This document shows positions 55,624 to 64,000 of a stretch of DNA of 64,000 nucleotides, in pieces. The position numbers and the translations under genes were made by a program. Position 1 is the stretch's first letter. Each line of letters begins with the position of its first letter. The stretch is taken from positions 1 to 64,000 of the forward strand of contig JBLNBZ010000043.1 in the NCBI GenBank assembly GCA_050260355.1, in the 5' to 3' direction. Source of the DNA: CADEFX01 sp050260355 (GTDB lineage: Bacteria > Pseudomonadota > Alphaproteobacteria > Rhizobiales > Hyphomicrobiaceae). The notes under the pieces are model-generated. The model did not search any database, had not been told where the DNA came from, and saw nothing but the letters and a program-made list of their open reading frames with translations.

Positions 55624-55680
55624 ATTCTCCTTCCCGTCGGCGTTCCCACACCAGCTTGATCACGTGACACGAAGCCTTTG

Positions 55681-55708
55681 GTGAAGCGCCATATTTTTGG
55701 CGCTTCAC
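55681..55708 (+). terminator. Perfect stem-loop after lpxC
   Basis: GTGAAGCGCC and GGCGCTTCAC pair perfectly around the eight-base loop ATATTTTT. The following GTGTTTATG gives only a weak U-tract, so it may be a terminator or an mRNA-stabilising structure. It lies in the 267-base lpxC-bamD spacer, which has no other recognisable element. Confidence 0.6.
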
Positions 55709-55890
55709 GTGTTTATGCTGTGGCCCAGGTGGGGATTATCGGAGAGGCGGCAGGTCGCAATTGGCTCGCGACAGGTGCCGTGCTAAGCGGTTTGGTCCGT
55801 TGCGCGCGACTCGCGCCTGATCGGACAGGGGCGGCAACGCCGAGTTGATGGACCGGTCACAAGAAGCCGGCCTCGAGCAGGGACAGGCGA

Positions 55891-56880
55891 ATGGCAGTTC
55901 GGCGATCGATTTTCTCGCACTCGAGTGCGTTTGTAGCCGTCCTGCTGGTTGCGTGCGCCAGTCTCGTTGCGGGCTGCGCATCGAAGATCGACACCACCAA
56001 GCTGCTCAACCCCGATCCTCCCGACAAGATGTACGCGATAGCTGACGCCTACATGGCGAAGGGGCGCTGGGACGATGCGGCCAAGCAGTTCGAGGATCTC
56101 GACCGCGATCACCCCTATGCGCCCGAAGCCCGTCGCGCAATGGTGATGGCGGCTTACGCATACTACAAGGCCGGCAAGTATCAGGAAGCGATCGTTGCCG
56201 CGAAACGCTATACAACTATGCATCCTGGCACCAAGGATGCGGCGCTCGCCCATCATATCATCGCCTCGTCGAACTTCGACGAGATGAAGGATCCAACGCG
56301 CGATCAGACCGCGACGCGCAAAGCACTGGCCGAGTTGAAGACGCTCGTTCAGCAGTATCCCGACAGCCCGTATGCCAAGCAGGCGGAGAATCGGATTCGG
56401 CTGTGCGAGGATGCTTTGGCCGCAGCGGAGATGAACGTCGGCCGCTACTATCTGAAGCGCGGCAATCAGGTTGCCGCGATCAATCGATTCAAAACGGTCG
56501 TCTCCGAGTATCAGACCACGGTGCATGTCGAGGAGGCCCTGATGCGCCTCACCGAGGCTTACTTGTCGCTCGGCATTCAGAACGAGGCGCAGTCGGCGGC
56601 GGCGGTGCTCGGGCACAACTTTCCGCAATCGCGCTGGTATGCCGATGCTTACGGGCTGTTGCAGCGTGTCGGCCTGAAGCCGCAGATGAATTCCAACAGC
56701 TGGGTCGGCCAGCAGTGGAAGAGCGAGATCCGGCGGGGTCCGAATGGCAAGCCCGAGCCTTTGCCTGAGCCGGTCGCGCCGAACAAGCAGATCCCGCCTG
56801 CCAACACGGCGCCGTCGCAGGATATTCCGACGGCCAGTACCACGCGCAGCAAGCCCATGGGGCTCACGAGCGTCAATTGA
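55891..56880 (+). CDS. bamD: Outer membrane protein assembly lipoprotein BamD
   Basis: 329 residues. Signal peptide with a lipobox (LVAGC, modified Cys near residue 29), then TPR-type helices: DKMYAIADAYMAKGRWDDAA, YAYYKAGKYQEAIVAAKRY and GRYYLKRGNQVAAINRFKTV. BamD helps insert beta-barrel proteins. The C-terminus is longer than in E. coli (ends Pro/Thr/Ser-rich), as in other alphaproteobacteria. ligA follows after 73 bases. Confidence 0.93.
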   Translation: MAVRRSIFSHSSAFVAVLLVACASLVAGCASKIDTTKLLNPDPPDKMYAIADAYMAKGRWDDAAKQFEDLDRDHPYAPEARRAMVMAAYAYYKAGKYQEAIVAAKRYTTMHPGTKDAALAHHIIASSNFDEMKDPTRDQTATRKALAELKTLVQQYPDSPYAKQAENRIRLCEDALAAAEMNVGRYYLKRGNQVAAINRFKTVVSEYQTTVHVEEALMRLTEAYLSLGIQNEAQSAAAVLGHNFPQSRWYADAYGLLQRVGLKPQMNSNSWVGQQWKSEIRRGPNGKPEPLPEPVAPNKQIPPANTAPSQDIPTASTTRSKPMGLTSVN

Positions 56881-56953
56881 GTCGCTTGGCCGGGCTTCGT
56901 CATCCAGACGAGGCGCTTTGCGGGATCGGGCGTGCTGGTGCACAGTCTGCTGC

Positions 56954-59086
56954 ATGAGCAAAACGTCTACCCCAAATAAGCCGGTCGAATCGCTGACCAA
57001 GGCAGCCGCGCGCGCAGAGCTCGCGCGCCTTGCCGCCGAGATCGCGCGCCACGACGAGCTCTATTATCGGCACGACGCGCCGGAGGTCTCGGATGCGGAA
57101 TACGATGCGCTTGTGAGGCGCAACGCCGCCATCGAGGCGCGCTTTCCCGATCTCATCCGCGAGGACAGTCCCTCGAGGCGCGTCGGCGCCGCTCCGGTCG
57201 AGGCGTTCGGCAAGGTGCGTCATGACGTTCCCATGCTGTCGCTCGGCAATGCGTTCGCCGATTCGGATATCATCGAGTTCATCGAGCGCGTGCGCCGGTT
57301 CCTGCGTGTGCCTGCCGATGACCCGCTGGCGGTTGCGGCTGAGCCCAAGATCGACGGGCTTTCCATCTCGATCCGCTACCAAGGCGGCCAACTGGTGCAG
57401 GCGGCGACGCGCGGCGACGGCATGACGGGCGAGAACGTCATGGCCAACGTCATGACCATCCGTGAGATCCCGCATCGGCTGGCCGGCAAGGACGTGCCGG
57501 ATCTGATCGACGTGCGCGGCGAAATCTACCTGTCGCATAGCGACTTCCGCCGGCTCAACGCTGCGCAGGCCGAGGCCGGCGACAAGGTCTTTGCCAATCC
57601 ACGCAATGCTGCTGCGGGCTCGCTGCGCCAGCTCGATTCCAGGATCACGGCGCGCCGGCCGCTCAAGTTCTTTGCCTATGCTTGGGGGGCTGCCTCCCGG
57701 CTGCCGGCGGACACACAGTCTGGCGTGCTCGACGCCTATGAGCGCTGGGGCCTGCCGGTCAATCCCCTGCGGCGCGTCTGCCAGAGCGCCGATGAGCTGC
57801 TCGCGTTCTACCGCATGATGGCAGAGAGGCGCGCCAAGCTCGGCTATGACATCGACGGTGTGGTCTACAAGGTGGATCGCCTCGACTATCAGGAGCGGCT
57901 CGGCTTCGTGTCGCGCTCGCCGCGCTGGGCCATCGCCCACAAGTTCCCGGCGGAGCAGGCCACCACGGTTCTCAACGACATCGAGATCCAAGTTGGCCGC
58001 ACGGGCGCCCTGACCCCGGTAGCCAAGCTCGAGCCCGTGACGGTGGGCGGTGTCGTGGTCTCGAACGCGACACTCCACAACGAGGACGAGATCGCCCGCA
58101 AGGATGTGCGCATCGGCGATACCGTCATCGTGCAGCGCGCCGGCGACGTCATCCCGCAGATCGTCGGGGTCGTGCTGGACAAGCGGCCGAAGGGCGCCAG
58201 GCGTTTCGTATTCCCGGAGCGCTGCCCCGTGTGCGACAGCCATGCCGTGCGCGAGGTCGACGAGAAGACGGGCAAGGCGGACGTGGTGCGCCGCTGTACG
58301 GGCGGCCTCATCTGCCCGGCTCAGGCCAAGGAGCGGCTCAAGCACTTCGTGTCACGCAATGCGTTCGACATCGAGGGCCTGGGAGGCGAGCGCATCGAGC
58401 TGTTTTTCGACGAGGACCGTATTGGCCAGCCTGCTGACATCTTCACCCTGCAGAGGCGCGATGCGCATCACCCCGAGCCGCTCGCGACCAAGAAAGGCTT
58501 CGGCGCCAAGTCGCTGGAGAATCTGTTCAGGGCCATCGAAGCCCGGCGTACGATCACGCTCGACCGCTTCATCTATGCGCTCGGCATTCGACATATCGGC
58601 GAGACGACGGCGCGCGACCTGGCGCGGGCATTCGGCACGGTCAAGGATTTCCGCGACGCGGTAAACGCGGCAGTCAAGGGTGGCCGCGACAGCGACGCCT
58701 ATCGCGACATCGACAATATCGAGGGCATCGGCACGACCGTGGTGGACGCGCTGGTGGACTTCTTCGGTGAGCCGCACAACGTCAAGGCGGTGAACGATCT
58801 GCTCGCCGAGATCACGGTGGAGCCGTATGTTCGGCCGGCCGCGGTATCCTCGCCCGTCACCGGCAAGACGGTGGTCTTCACTGGCACGCTCGAGCGAGTG
58901 ACGCGCAACGAGGCCAAGGCGCAGGCCGAGCGGCTCGGGGCCAAGGTCGCCGGCTCCGTGTCGAAAAAGACCGACTATGTGATTGCGGGTGCGGACGCCG
59001 GCTCCAAGCTGACCAAGGCGCAGGAGCTCGGCGTCACGGTGCTCTCGGAGGACGATTGGCTGAAGCTGATCGGTCGCGGCGGGTAG
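56954..59086 (+). CDS. ligA: NAD-dependent DNA ligase LigA
   Basis: 710 residues from the ATG at 56954. Ia domain (ARHDELYYRHDAPEVSDAEYD), adenylation lysine K132 in AEPKIDGLSI, zinc finger CPVCDSHA with the later RCTGGLICP pair, helix-hairpin-helix region and a C-terminal BRCT domain (VVFTGTLERVTRNEAKAQAE). It seals nicks during replication. The start MSKTSTPNK leaves a short polar tail before the Ia domain. Confidence 0.97.
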   Translation: MSKTSTPNKPVESLTKAAARAELARLAAEIARHDELYYRHDAPEVSDAEYDALVRRNAAIEARFPDLIREDSPSRRVGAAPVEAFGKVRHDVPMLSLGNAFADSDIIEFIERVRRFLRVPADDPLAVAAEPKIDGLSISIRYQGGQLVQAATRGDGMTGENVMANVMTIREIPHRLAGKDVPDLIDVRGEIYLSHSDFRRLNAAQAEAGDKVFANPRNAAAGSLRQLDSRITARRPLKFFAYAWGAASRLPADTQSGVLDAYERWGLPVNPLRRVCQSADELLAFYRMMAERRAKLGYDIDGVVYKVDRLDYQERLGFVSRSPRWAIAHKFPAEQATTVLNDIEIQVGRTGALTPVAKLEPVTVGGVVVSNATLHNEDEIARKDVRIGDTVIVQRAGDVIPQIVGVVLDKRPKGARRFVFPERCPVCDSHAVREVDEKTGKADVVRRCTGGLICPAQAKERLKHFVSRNAFDIEGLGGERIELFFDEDRIGQPADIFTLQRRDAHHPEPLATKKGFGAKSLENLFRAIEARRTITLDRFIYALGIRHIGETTARDLARAFGTVKDFRDAVNAAVKGGRDSDAYRDIDNIEGIGTTVVDALVDFFGEPHNVKAVNDLLAEITVEPYVRPAAVSSPVTGKTVVFTGTLERVTRNEAKAQAERLGAKVAGSVSKKTDYVIAGADAGSKLTKAQELGVTVLSEDDWLKLIGRGG

Positions 59087-59118
59087 GCCCGGGGAGTGAT
59101 CAAGCCGGATCGAGCTCC

Positions 59119-59592
59119 ATGAGCGATCGGGAGATACGGGTCGGTGTCATCTCGGATACGCACGGGCTGTTGCGACCGCAGGGGCTCGATGCCTTGCGCG
59201 GGTCGGAGCTCATCATCCATGCCGGTGATGTCGGACGCCGGGAAGTGCTCGACGCGCTGCGTGTCATGGCGCCGACGTTCGTCGTGCGCGGCAACGTCGA
59301 TACGCAGGCCTGGGCGGCAGCTCTTCCCGCGACTGAAGCCGTCGAGGTCGGGCGGCTCAGGCTCTGGGTGTTGCACGACATCTCAGAGCTCGCACTGGAT
59401 CCTGTCGCAGCACGGATCGCCGCGGTGATCTATGGCCACTCGCACAAGCCGTCGATCGAGACGCGCGACGGGGTTCTCTATCTCAATCCGGGCAGTGCAG
59501 GACCGCGCCGCTTCAACCTTCCAGTGACGGTTGCGCGGCTCAGCGTCTCGGGCCAAGTGATACATCCCGAGATCGTCGAGTTGGCCGTATGA
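59119..59592 (+). CDS. YfcE-like metallophosphoesterase
   Basis: 157 residues from the ATG at 59119. Metal-binding signatures are all present: GVISDTHGLL, IHAGDVGRR, VRGNVD and YGHSHKPSI with LNPGSAGPRRF. The YfcE/MJ0936 family cleaves phosphodiesters; the natural substrate is usually unknown. It follows ligA by 32 bases and precedes the third lytic transglycosylase by 10, so it may share a transcript. Confidence 0.9.
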   Translation: MSDREIRVGVISDTHGLLRPQGLDALRGSELIIHAGDVGRREVLDALRVMAPTFVVRGNVDTQAWAAALPATEAVEVGRLRLWVLHDISELALDPVAARIAAVIYGHSHKPSIETRDGVLYLNPGSAGPRRFNLPVTVARLSVSGQVIHPEIVELAV

Positions 59593-59602
59593 AGCAGAAC
59601 CG

Positions 59603-60829
59603 ATGACCGAAGCGATCAGCCGCCGCGCACTGATTGCCGCCGGACTTGGGGCTGTTTCGGCGTGCGTTGCTGGCAGCCCGTCGCTCGGCCAGTCCTCACG
59701 CATGACGTTTGCGAGCTGGGTGCAGAGCTTCCGGACCCGCGCGCTCTCTCGGGGCATTTCGGATGCCACATACAACCGCGTGATGGGGTCCATCAAGCCC
59801 GATACCTCGGTCTACGCGCTCGATCGTGCGCAGCCCGAGTTTCGCGAAGCGGTGTGGCAGTATTTGAACCGTCGCGTGTCCGACTGGCGCATCATGACGG
59901 GCAAGGTGCGGGCTCGCGAGCATGCGCCGCTCTTGGAGCGCATCGAGCGTAGCTACGGGGTCGACCGTTACATCATGCTCGGACTGTGGGGCATGGAGTC
60001 GGCATTCGGCGATGTCGTCGAGAATCCCAAGCATATGCGGCCCGTGCTGCCGGCGCTTGCCGCGCTGGCATGGGGCGAGCCGCGCCGGCGCGCCTACTGG
60101 GAGCAGGAGCTGCTGAACGCGCTCATCATCATCGAGCGCGGTTGGTCAAAGCCGGACGAGATGATCGGCTCATGGGCGGGCGCCATGGGCCACACGCAAT
60201 GGATGCCGGAGGTGTGGCTCGGCATGGGCGTCGACTTCAACCGCGACGGACGTATCTCGCCATTCGGTCCCCCGGATGACGCACTGGCCGGCACTGCGCG
60301 CTATCTGGCCGAGCGCGGCGGCTATCGGCGCGGCGAGAGCTGGGGCTGCGAGGTGCGCTTGCCTGCCGGTGTGAGTGCGACCGGCGCGCGCAGCATGGCG
60401 GCATGGCACAAGCTCGGCGTCACGCGAGCGAGCGGGAAGCCGCTTCCGCAAGCGGGGGAGCAGGCGCGGCTTTGGCGACCGGCGCCCGGCGGGCCCACGC
60501 TGCTCCTTACGCGCAACTTCGACGCCGTGAAGTCGTACAACCCTGCGAACACCTACGCGCTGGCCATTGCCCACCTCGGCGATCGCATTCGTGGAGATGG
60601 CCCGTTTGTGCAGCCCTTCCCGGGCGGCGAGCGCACGCCGACGCTTGCGGAGGTGCAGGAAATCCAGCGGCGCCTCACGGCGCTGGGGTTCGATACAGGC
60701 GGCACCGACGGGCGCGTCGGGCGCGATACGATGGTCGCCGTGCGTGACTATCAGCGTAAGGTCGGAATGACTCCGGCCGACGGCTATGCTGGTCTAAAGC
60801 TGCTCGCGCGCCTGCGCCAGGGAACGTGA
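59603..60829 (+). CDS. Lytic murein transglycosylase (MltB/SLT_2 type), paralogue 3
   Basis: 408 residues. The N-terminus RRALIAAGLGAVSACVAG is a signal sequence with a twin-Arg and a Cys near residue 20 that may be lipid-modified. The SLT_2 domain has catalytic E132 in WGMESAFGD and SWAGAMGHTQWMPEVW. A C-terminal peptidoglycan-binding domain (LAEVQEIQRRLTALGFDTGG) is present. It is a third relative of the pair at 15374-17982, here next to the phosphoesterase gene. Confidence 0.9.
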   Translation: MTEAISRRALIAAGLGAVSACVAGSPSLGQSSRMTFASWVQSFRTRALSRGISDATYNRVMGSIKPDTSVYALDRAQPEFREAVWQYLNRRVSDWRIMTGKVRAREHAPLLERIERSYGVDRYIMLGLWGMESAFGDVVENPKHMRPVLPALAALAWGEPRRRAYWEQELLNALIIIERGWSKPDEMIGSWAGAMGHTQWMPEVWLGMGVDFNRDGRISPFGPPDDALAGTARYLAERGGYRRGESWGCEVRLPAGVSATGARSMAAWHKLGVTRASGKPLPQAGEQARLWRPAPGGPTLLLTRNFDAVKSYNPANTYALAIAHLGDRIRGDGPFVQPFPGGERTPTLAEVQEIQRRLTALGFDTGGTDGRVGRDTMVAVRDYQRKVGMTPADGYAGLKLLARLRQGT

Positions 60830-60951
60830 AGCGAAGGCGATTTGGATCATGCGATGTGCCCGATGAAGGCGCGCCGAAGCACGGGGGCTAAACTGGCTCA
60901 AAGCCTGCAGGCGTGCAAATCTTGGTGCGGGATCGGCGAGGACGGGGGCCC

Positions 60952-62478
60952 ATGAGCGAAGCTGCGGAAGGATCAGTGCATCTGACCCCGCTCCGCCGCG
61001 TGCTCATTCTCCTGAGCGTGATCCTGGCGACCACGCTGTACGGCACCACGCTGCTCGTCGTGTCGACAATTCTGCCGCAGATGCAGGGGTCTTTCTCGGC
61101 GACCGCGGACGAGATCGCCTGGTCGATGACCTTCAACATTCTGGCAACGGCCATCGTCACGCCGGCGACGGGATGGCTGGCAGCCCGCTTCGGCACGCGC
61201 AGTGTGATGGTGGGCAGCATGACCGGCTTCACGATCGCGACGCTGATGTGCGCGATATCGGAAAGCCTGGAGGGGCTGATTTTCTGGCGTGTCGCGCAAG
61301 GCGCGTTCGGGGCACCGACCACACCCCTGGCACAGTCCATACTCCTGGAATCGTTCCCCAGGAGCCGGCATGCGCTCGTTCTCGGACTGTACGGGTTCGG
61401 CGTGGTCATCGGCCCCGTCATCGGGCCGAGCCTGGGCGGCCTCATGGCCGAGCTCTACACATGGCGCTGGGCGTTCTACTGCCTCGTGCCTGTCGGTGTT
61501 CTGTCGATCATCGGTCTGCGCGCCGCGCTCCCTCCGGATTCACCGCGTGATCGGATCGCGTTGGACTGGACGGGCTTCCTCACTCTGTCGATCGCGCTGG
61601 CTGCGATGCAACTCGCGCTTTCTCGCGGGCAAAGGCTGGATTGGTTCGAGTCCGGCGAGATCATCACGGAGACTGCCGTCGCAGTGCTCGCCTTCTGGGT
61701 GTTCGTGGTTCACTGCCTCACGGCGAAAAAGCCGTTTCTCAACCCGCGCCAGCTGCTCAACCGCAATTACTCGATCGGGCTGTTGCTCGTGACCATCTAC
61801 GGAATGCTGAACTTCACGCCGATGGTGCTGCTGCCGCCTCTGCTGACGACATACGTCGGCTATCCCGATTCTCTGGTCGGCCTGGTCGTAGCCGGGCGTG
61901 GCCTCGGCGGATGCGTCGGCTTCCTGCTTGCCGGCTTCGCCAATCGCATGGAGCCCCGCCTCAGCATGAGCATCGGTTTCGGCATGCTTTTGGCGGCGGG
62001 TCTTTGGCTGATGCGTATCGATCTCAACGTCACTGCTGCGGACCTAATGGCCAATGCTGTGCTGCAGGGACTTGCCATCGGCTTGATCTGGGTGCCACTG
62101 ACGACCGTTTCATTCGCCACGGTCAGCAAAGAGGATATGGCCGAAGCGACCGCCGTCTATCATTTGCTGCGCAATCTCGGATCCAGCTTCTTCATCTCGA
62201 TCTGCGTGGCCGAGATCGTGCGCTCCACCAGCGGAAACTATGGCCGCATGGTCGAGTTCATATCGCCCTTCAACAAATGGCTCGGCCTGCCGCAGTCCAC
62301 TGGGGCCTGGAACGTCGAAAGCATCCGGGGACTCGCTGCCCTGTCGCGCGAGATCACGCGGCAATCGGCGATGATCGGCTATCTCAATGCGTTCGGTCTG
62401 TTCACCGCAGCGTGCGCCGCGACGCTGCCTCTCGTGCTTCTGATGAAGGCGGGGCGGCCCGCACCGCCCGCGCCATGA
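60952..62478 (+). CDS. DHA2-family multidrug efflux MFS transporter
   Basis: 508 residues from the ATG at 60952, with GGGGGCCC just upstream; a GTG at 60913 adds 13 residues. About 14 hydrophobic segments, with the motif-A-like GWLAARFGTRSVM after helix two and the antiporter-like LYGFGVVIGPVIGPSLGG after helix four. EmrB/QacA-type proteins export drugs with proton antiport. No EmrA-like partner gene is adjacent. Its stop lies four bases from the stop of the convergent thioredoxin-like gene. Confidence 0.87.
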   Translation: MSEAAEGSVHLTPLRRVLILLSVILATTLYGTTLLVVSTILPQMQGSFSATADEIAWSMTFNILATAIVTPATGWLAARFGTRSVMVGSMTGFTIATLMCAISESLEGLIFWRVAQGAFGAPTTPLAQSILLESFPRSRHALVLGLYGFGVVIGPVIGPSLGGLMAELYTWRWAFYCLVPVGVLSIIGLRAALPPDSPRDRIALDWTGFLTLSIALAAMQLALSRGQRLDWFESGEIITETAVAVLAFWVFVVHCLTAKKPFLNPRQLLNRNYSIGLLLVTIYGMLNFTPMVLLPPLLTTYVGYPDSLVGLVVAGRGLGGCVGFLLAGFANRMEPRLSMSIGFGMLLAAGLWLMRIDLNVTAADLMANAVLQGLAIGLIWVPLTTVSFATVSKEDMAEATAVYHLLRNLGSSFFISICVAEIVRSTSGNYGRMVEFISPFNKWLGLPQSTGAWNVESIRGLAALSREITRQSAMIGYLNAFGLFTAACAATLPLVLLMKAGRPAPPAP

Positions 62479-62482
62479 CAGT

Positions 62483-63136
62483 TCAGGACGAATACTTCAC
62501 GGTGCAACCGTAAGGCCGCGATGTCGTCACGGACACCGGCTTGCCGGCTGCGAGCTCGGTCAATGCCGCGTCGACGAAGTTCTTGGCTCCCTTGAAGTCA
62601 TCGAGCCTGGTCGTGGGCTTGTCGTCGATGCCGCCCATGTAGGCGAGCGTGCCGTCGCCCTTGATGATGTACATATGCGGCGTAACCTGCGCGCCATAGG
62701 CACGACCGATCTCGCCCTTCGGATCCAACAGCACTGCTGAGGGAGATGCGGACCTCTCCGCGGTCAGCTTGTTGGCCTGCTCGGGCGTCACGTAGCCCTG
62801 CTCGCCTCGAGCGGATGAGATGACTGTTAGCCAGACGATGCCCTGCCCCGTCCACTTCTTCTGCAGGGTCTGCATGTTGTTGCCCGTGTAGTGCTTGCGC
62901 ACGAACGGACAATCGTGGTTGGTCCACTCCAGCACGACAGTCTTTCCTTTAAAATCGGAAAGAGACACCGTCTTGCCGTTGCTGTCGGTTGCCGTAAAGG
63001 CGGGCGCGGGCGCGCCGACGCGAATCGGTTGACGATCGGTTGCCGAGCCGGTCTGGATGCCAGCGAGCGAGCCGACGAGTGCCGCGGCGCCAAGCGCAAA
63101 TCCGCTCAGGACCGCACGTCGTTGAACAAACGTCAT
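62483..63136 (-). CDS. Exported redoxin/thioredoxin-like protein
   Basis: 217 residues from the ATG at 63136, which overlaps the stop of the DsbD-type gene by four bases. The N-terminus RRAVLSGFALGAAALVGSL is a Tat-like signal. The AhpC/TSA fold is evident: GAPAPAFTATDSNGKTVSLS, WTNHDCPFVRKHYTGNNMQ (a single cysteine in DCPF, not CxxC) and VTPHMYIIKGDGTLAYMGGI. The single-Cys active site resembles a thioredoxin-related peroxidase or reductase partner. It is probably reduced by the adjacent DsbD. Confidence 0.85.
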   Translation of the reverse strand: MTFVQRRAVLSGFALGAAALVGSLAGIQTGSATDRQPIRVGAPAPAFTATDSNGKTVSLSDFKGKTVVLEWTNHDCPFVRKHYTGNNMQTLQKKWTGQGIVWLTVISSARGEQGYVTPEQANKLTAERSASPSAVLLDPKGEIGRAYGAQVTPHMYIIKGDGTLAYMGGIDDKPTTRLDDFKGAKNFVDAALTELAAGKPVSVTTSRPYGCTVKYSS

Positions 63137-64000
63137 AAAGCCTTCTCCGTGCTGGTGCCAAAATCGCCCGCACCCCGTTGAGGCGAAGGAGCTGTGATCC
63201 TGTCCAGGTATTCGAGAACGATCCCTGGAGTGAGGATCTGCGGCAGGACAACGGGTTCGCTGCCCGAGCCATAGAGCAGATAAAGGGGAACGCCGCTGCG
63301 TCCATGACGTTCGAGGACACGCGTGATTTCCGGGTTCTGGCTGGTCCAATCGCCCTTCAGATAGGTGACGCCTTTCTGCGCAAGCGCCGCCTTCACGGCC
63401 TCCGCCGACAGCGCTGTGCGCTCGTTGACAAGACAGGTGATGCACCAGGCCGCCGTCAGATTTACGAGGACGGGACGATTTTCGGCACGCAGTGCATCAA
63501 GACGCTTCTGGGTGAACGGCTCGAAGGTGCCAGCGGCAACCTTGGTTGCTGTCGCTGATCCGCCAACGCGGGCTTCACCGAGCGTTACCAGGCCGCCCAC
63601 TGTCGCGAGCAGTGCCGCACACGCTGCACTGGCCGCAACGCGACCGGCGGCGGGCCGCGTCGCTGTTACAGCGATGTTGTAAGCCCAAGCTGCGAACCCG
63701 ACGAGCACCAAGCCGATCAGCGCCACCAAAAGGCCGGAGGGATCGACCTGCTGACTGAGCACCCACATGAGCCAGGCCGCCGTAGCGTAAAGCGGGAAGG
63801 CCAGGACCTGCTTCAGCGTCTCCATCCACGGGCCCGGGCGGGGCAGCCAGCCGACCGCCGTCGGCACAAAGGTGAGGAAGAGGAACGGAAGCGCAAGGCC
63901 GAGGCCCAGGGCGAGGATTACGACGAGGCCCGTCGTGGCCGGCTGGGTGAGCGCGAAGCCGACGGCGGCTCCCATAAATGGCGCGGTGCACGGCGTTGCG
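63133..64000 (-). CDS. Thiol:disulfide interchange protein DsbD-like, C-terminal part
   Basis: The frame is open to the window end, so the start lies beyond it; the visible part begins ATPCTAPFMGAAVGFA, a conserved DsbD membrane motif, not at the ATG at 63975. Hydrophobic helices (LVVILALGLGLALPFLFL, then two more) are followed by a periplasmic thioredoxin domain with CITC in NLTAAWCITCLVNE. DsbD carries electrons from cytoplasmic thioredoxin to periplasmic thiol proteins. It is coupled by four bases to the redoxin gene downstream. Confidence 0.9.
   Translation of the reverse strand, partial: ATPCTAPFMGAAVGFALTQPATTGLVVILALGLGLALPFLFLTFVPTAVGWLPRPGPWMETLKQVLAFPLYATAAWLMWVLSQQVDPSGLLVALIGLVLVGFAAWAYNIAVTATRPAAGRVAASAACAALLATVGGLVTLGEARVGGSATATKVAAGTFEPFTQKRLDALRAENRPVLVNLTAAWCITCLVNERTALSAEAVKAALAQKGVTYLKGDWTSQNPEITRVLERHGRSGVPLYLLYGSGSEPVVLPQILTPGIVLEYLDRITAPSPQRGAGDFGTSTEKAL

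Overview
The window is a GC-rich chromosomal segment of an alphaproteobacterium, most likely a member of the Hyphomicrobiales (Rhizobiales). The support is the dcw cluster order (mraZ-rsmH-ftsL-ftsI-murE-murF-mraY-x-murD-ftsW-murG-murC-murB-ddl-ftsQ-ftsA-ftsZ-lpxC-bamD-ligA), a DNPR-type (meso-diaminopimelate) MurE, a rhizobial-style FtsZ tail, and three MltB-like lytic transglycosylases with an exported SGNH (DUF459) protein. I see no tRNA, rRNA, CRISPR array, insertion sequence or prophage, and no sign of a recent genomic island.

Region 1 (1-12.7 kb) is catabolic. It holds the end of a molybdenum hydroxylase (CoxM-like FAD subunit, then a CoxS-CoxG fusion), a hydantoinase/oxoprolinase pair (HyuA, HyuB), and a probable plus-strand operon of dienelactone hydrolase, SDR, D-2-hydroxyacid dehydrogenase, ornithine cyclodeaminase-like protein and enoyl-CoA hydratase. 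A zinc-finger protein with an FAD monooxygenase, and a divergent alpha/beta hydrolase, follow. The mix suggests breakdown of an aromatic or N-heterocyclic compound, but the substrate cannot be named. A 0.6-kb stretch without a gene separates it from region 2.

Region 2 (13.2-20 kb) is envelope-related: galU and galE diverge, followed by two overlapping lytic transglycosylase genes, the SGNH protein and a convergent ribosome hibernation factor. Region 3 (20-25.1 kb) is a tight four-gene operon: glutamine synthetase-like ligase, aldehyde dehydrogenase, 2-hydroxyacid dehydrogenase and iron alcohol dehydrogenase. This looks like gamma-glutamylation-based catabolism of an amine or amino alcohol.

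Region 4 (25.2-34.2 kb) is mixed: leuD, a solitary HyuA-like protein with an unusual C-terminus, a TetR/SnoaL pair with a clear operator in its promoter, a GNAT enzyme, two small secreted proteins (one with heptad repeats), XRE and MarR regulators with candidate operators, an NHL-repeat protein, a lipocalin-like protein and a rhodanese.

Region 5 (34.4-59.1 kb) is the division and cell-wall (dcw) cluster with many 1- to 8-base gene overlaps. It is preceded by four ten-base-spaced CCC(A/G) elements that look like MraZ boxes. An exported, probably beta-propeller protein of unknown function sits between mraY and murD, translationally coupled to mraY. recN, which I recall as commonly lying between bamD and ligA in related genomes, is absent there. 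Region 6 (59.1-64 kb) holds a phosphodiesterase, a third lytic transglycosylase, a DHA2-type exporter, and a thioredoxin-like protein coupled to a DsbD-type protein cut by the window end.
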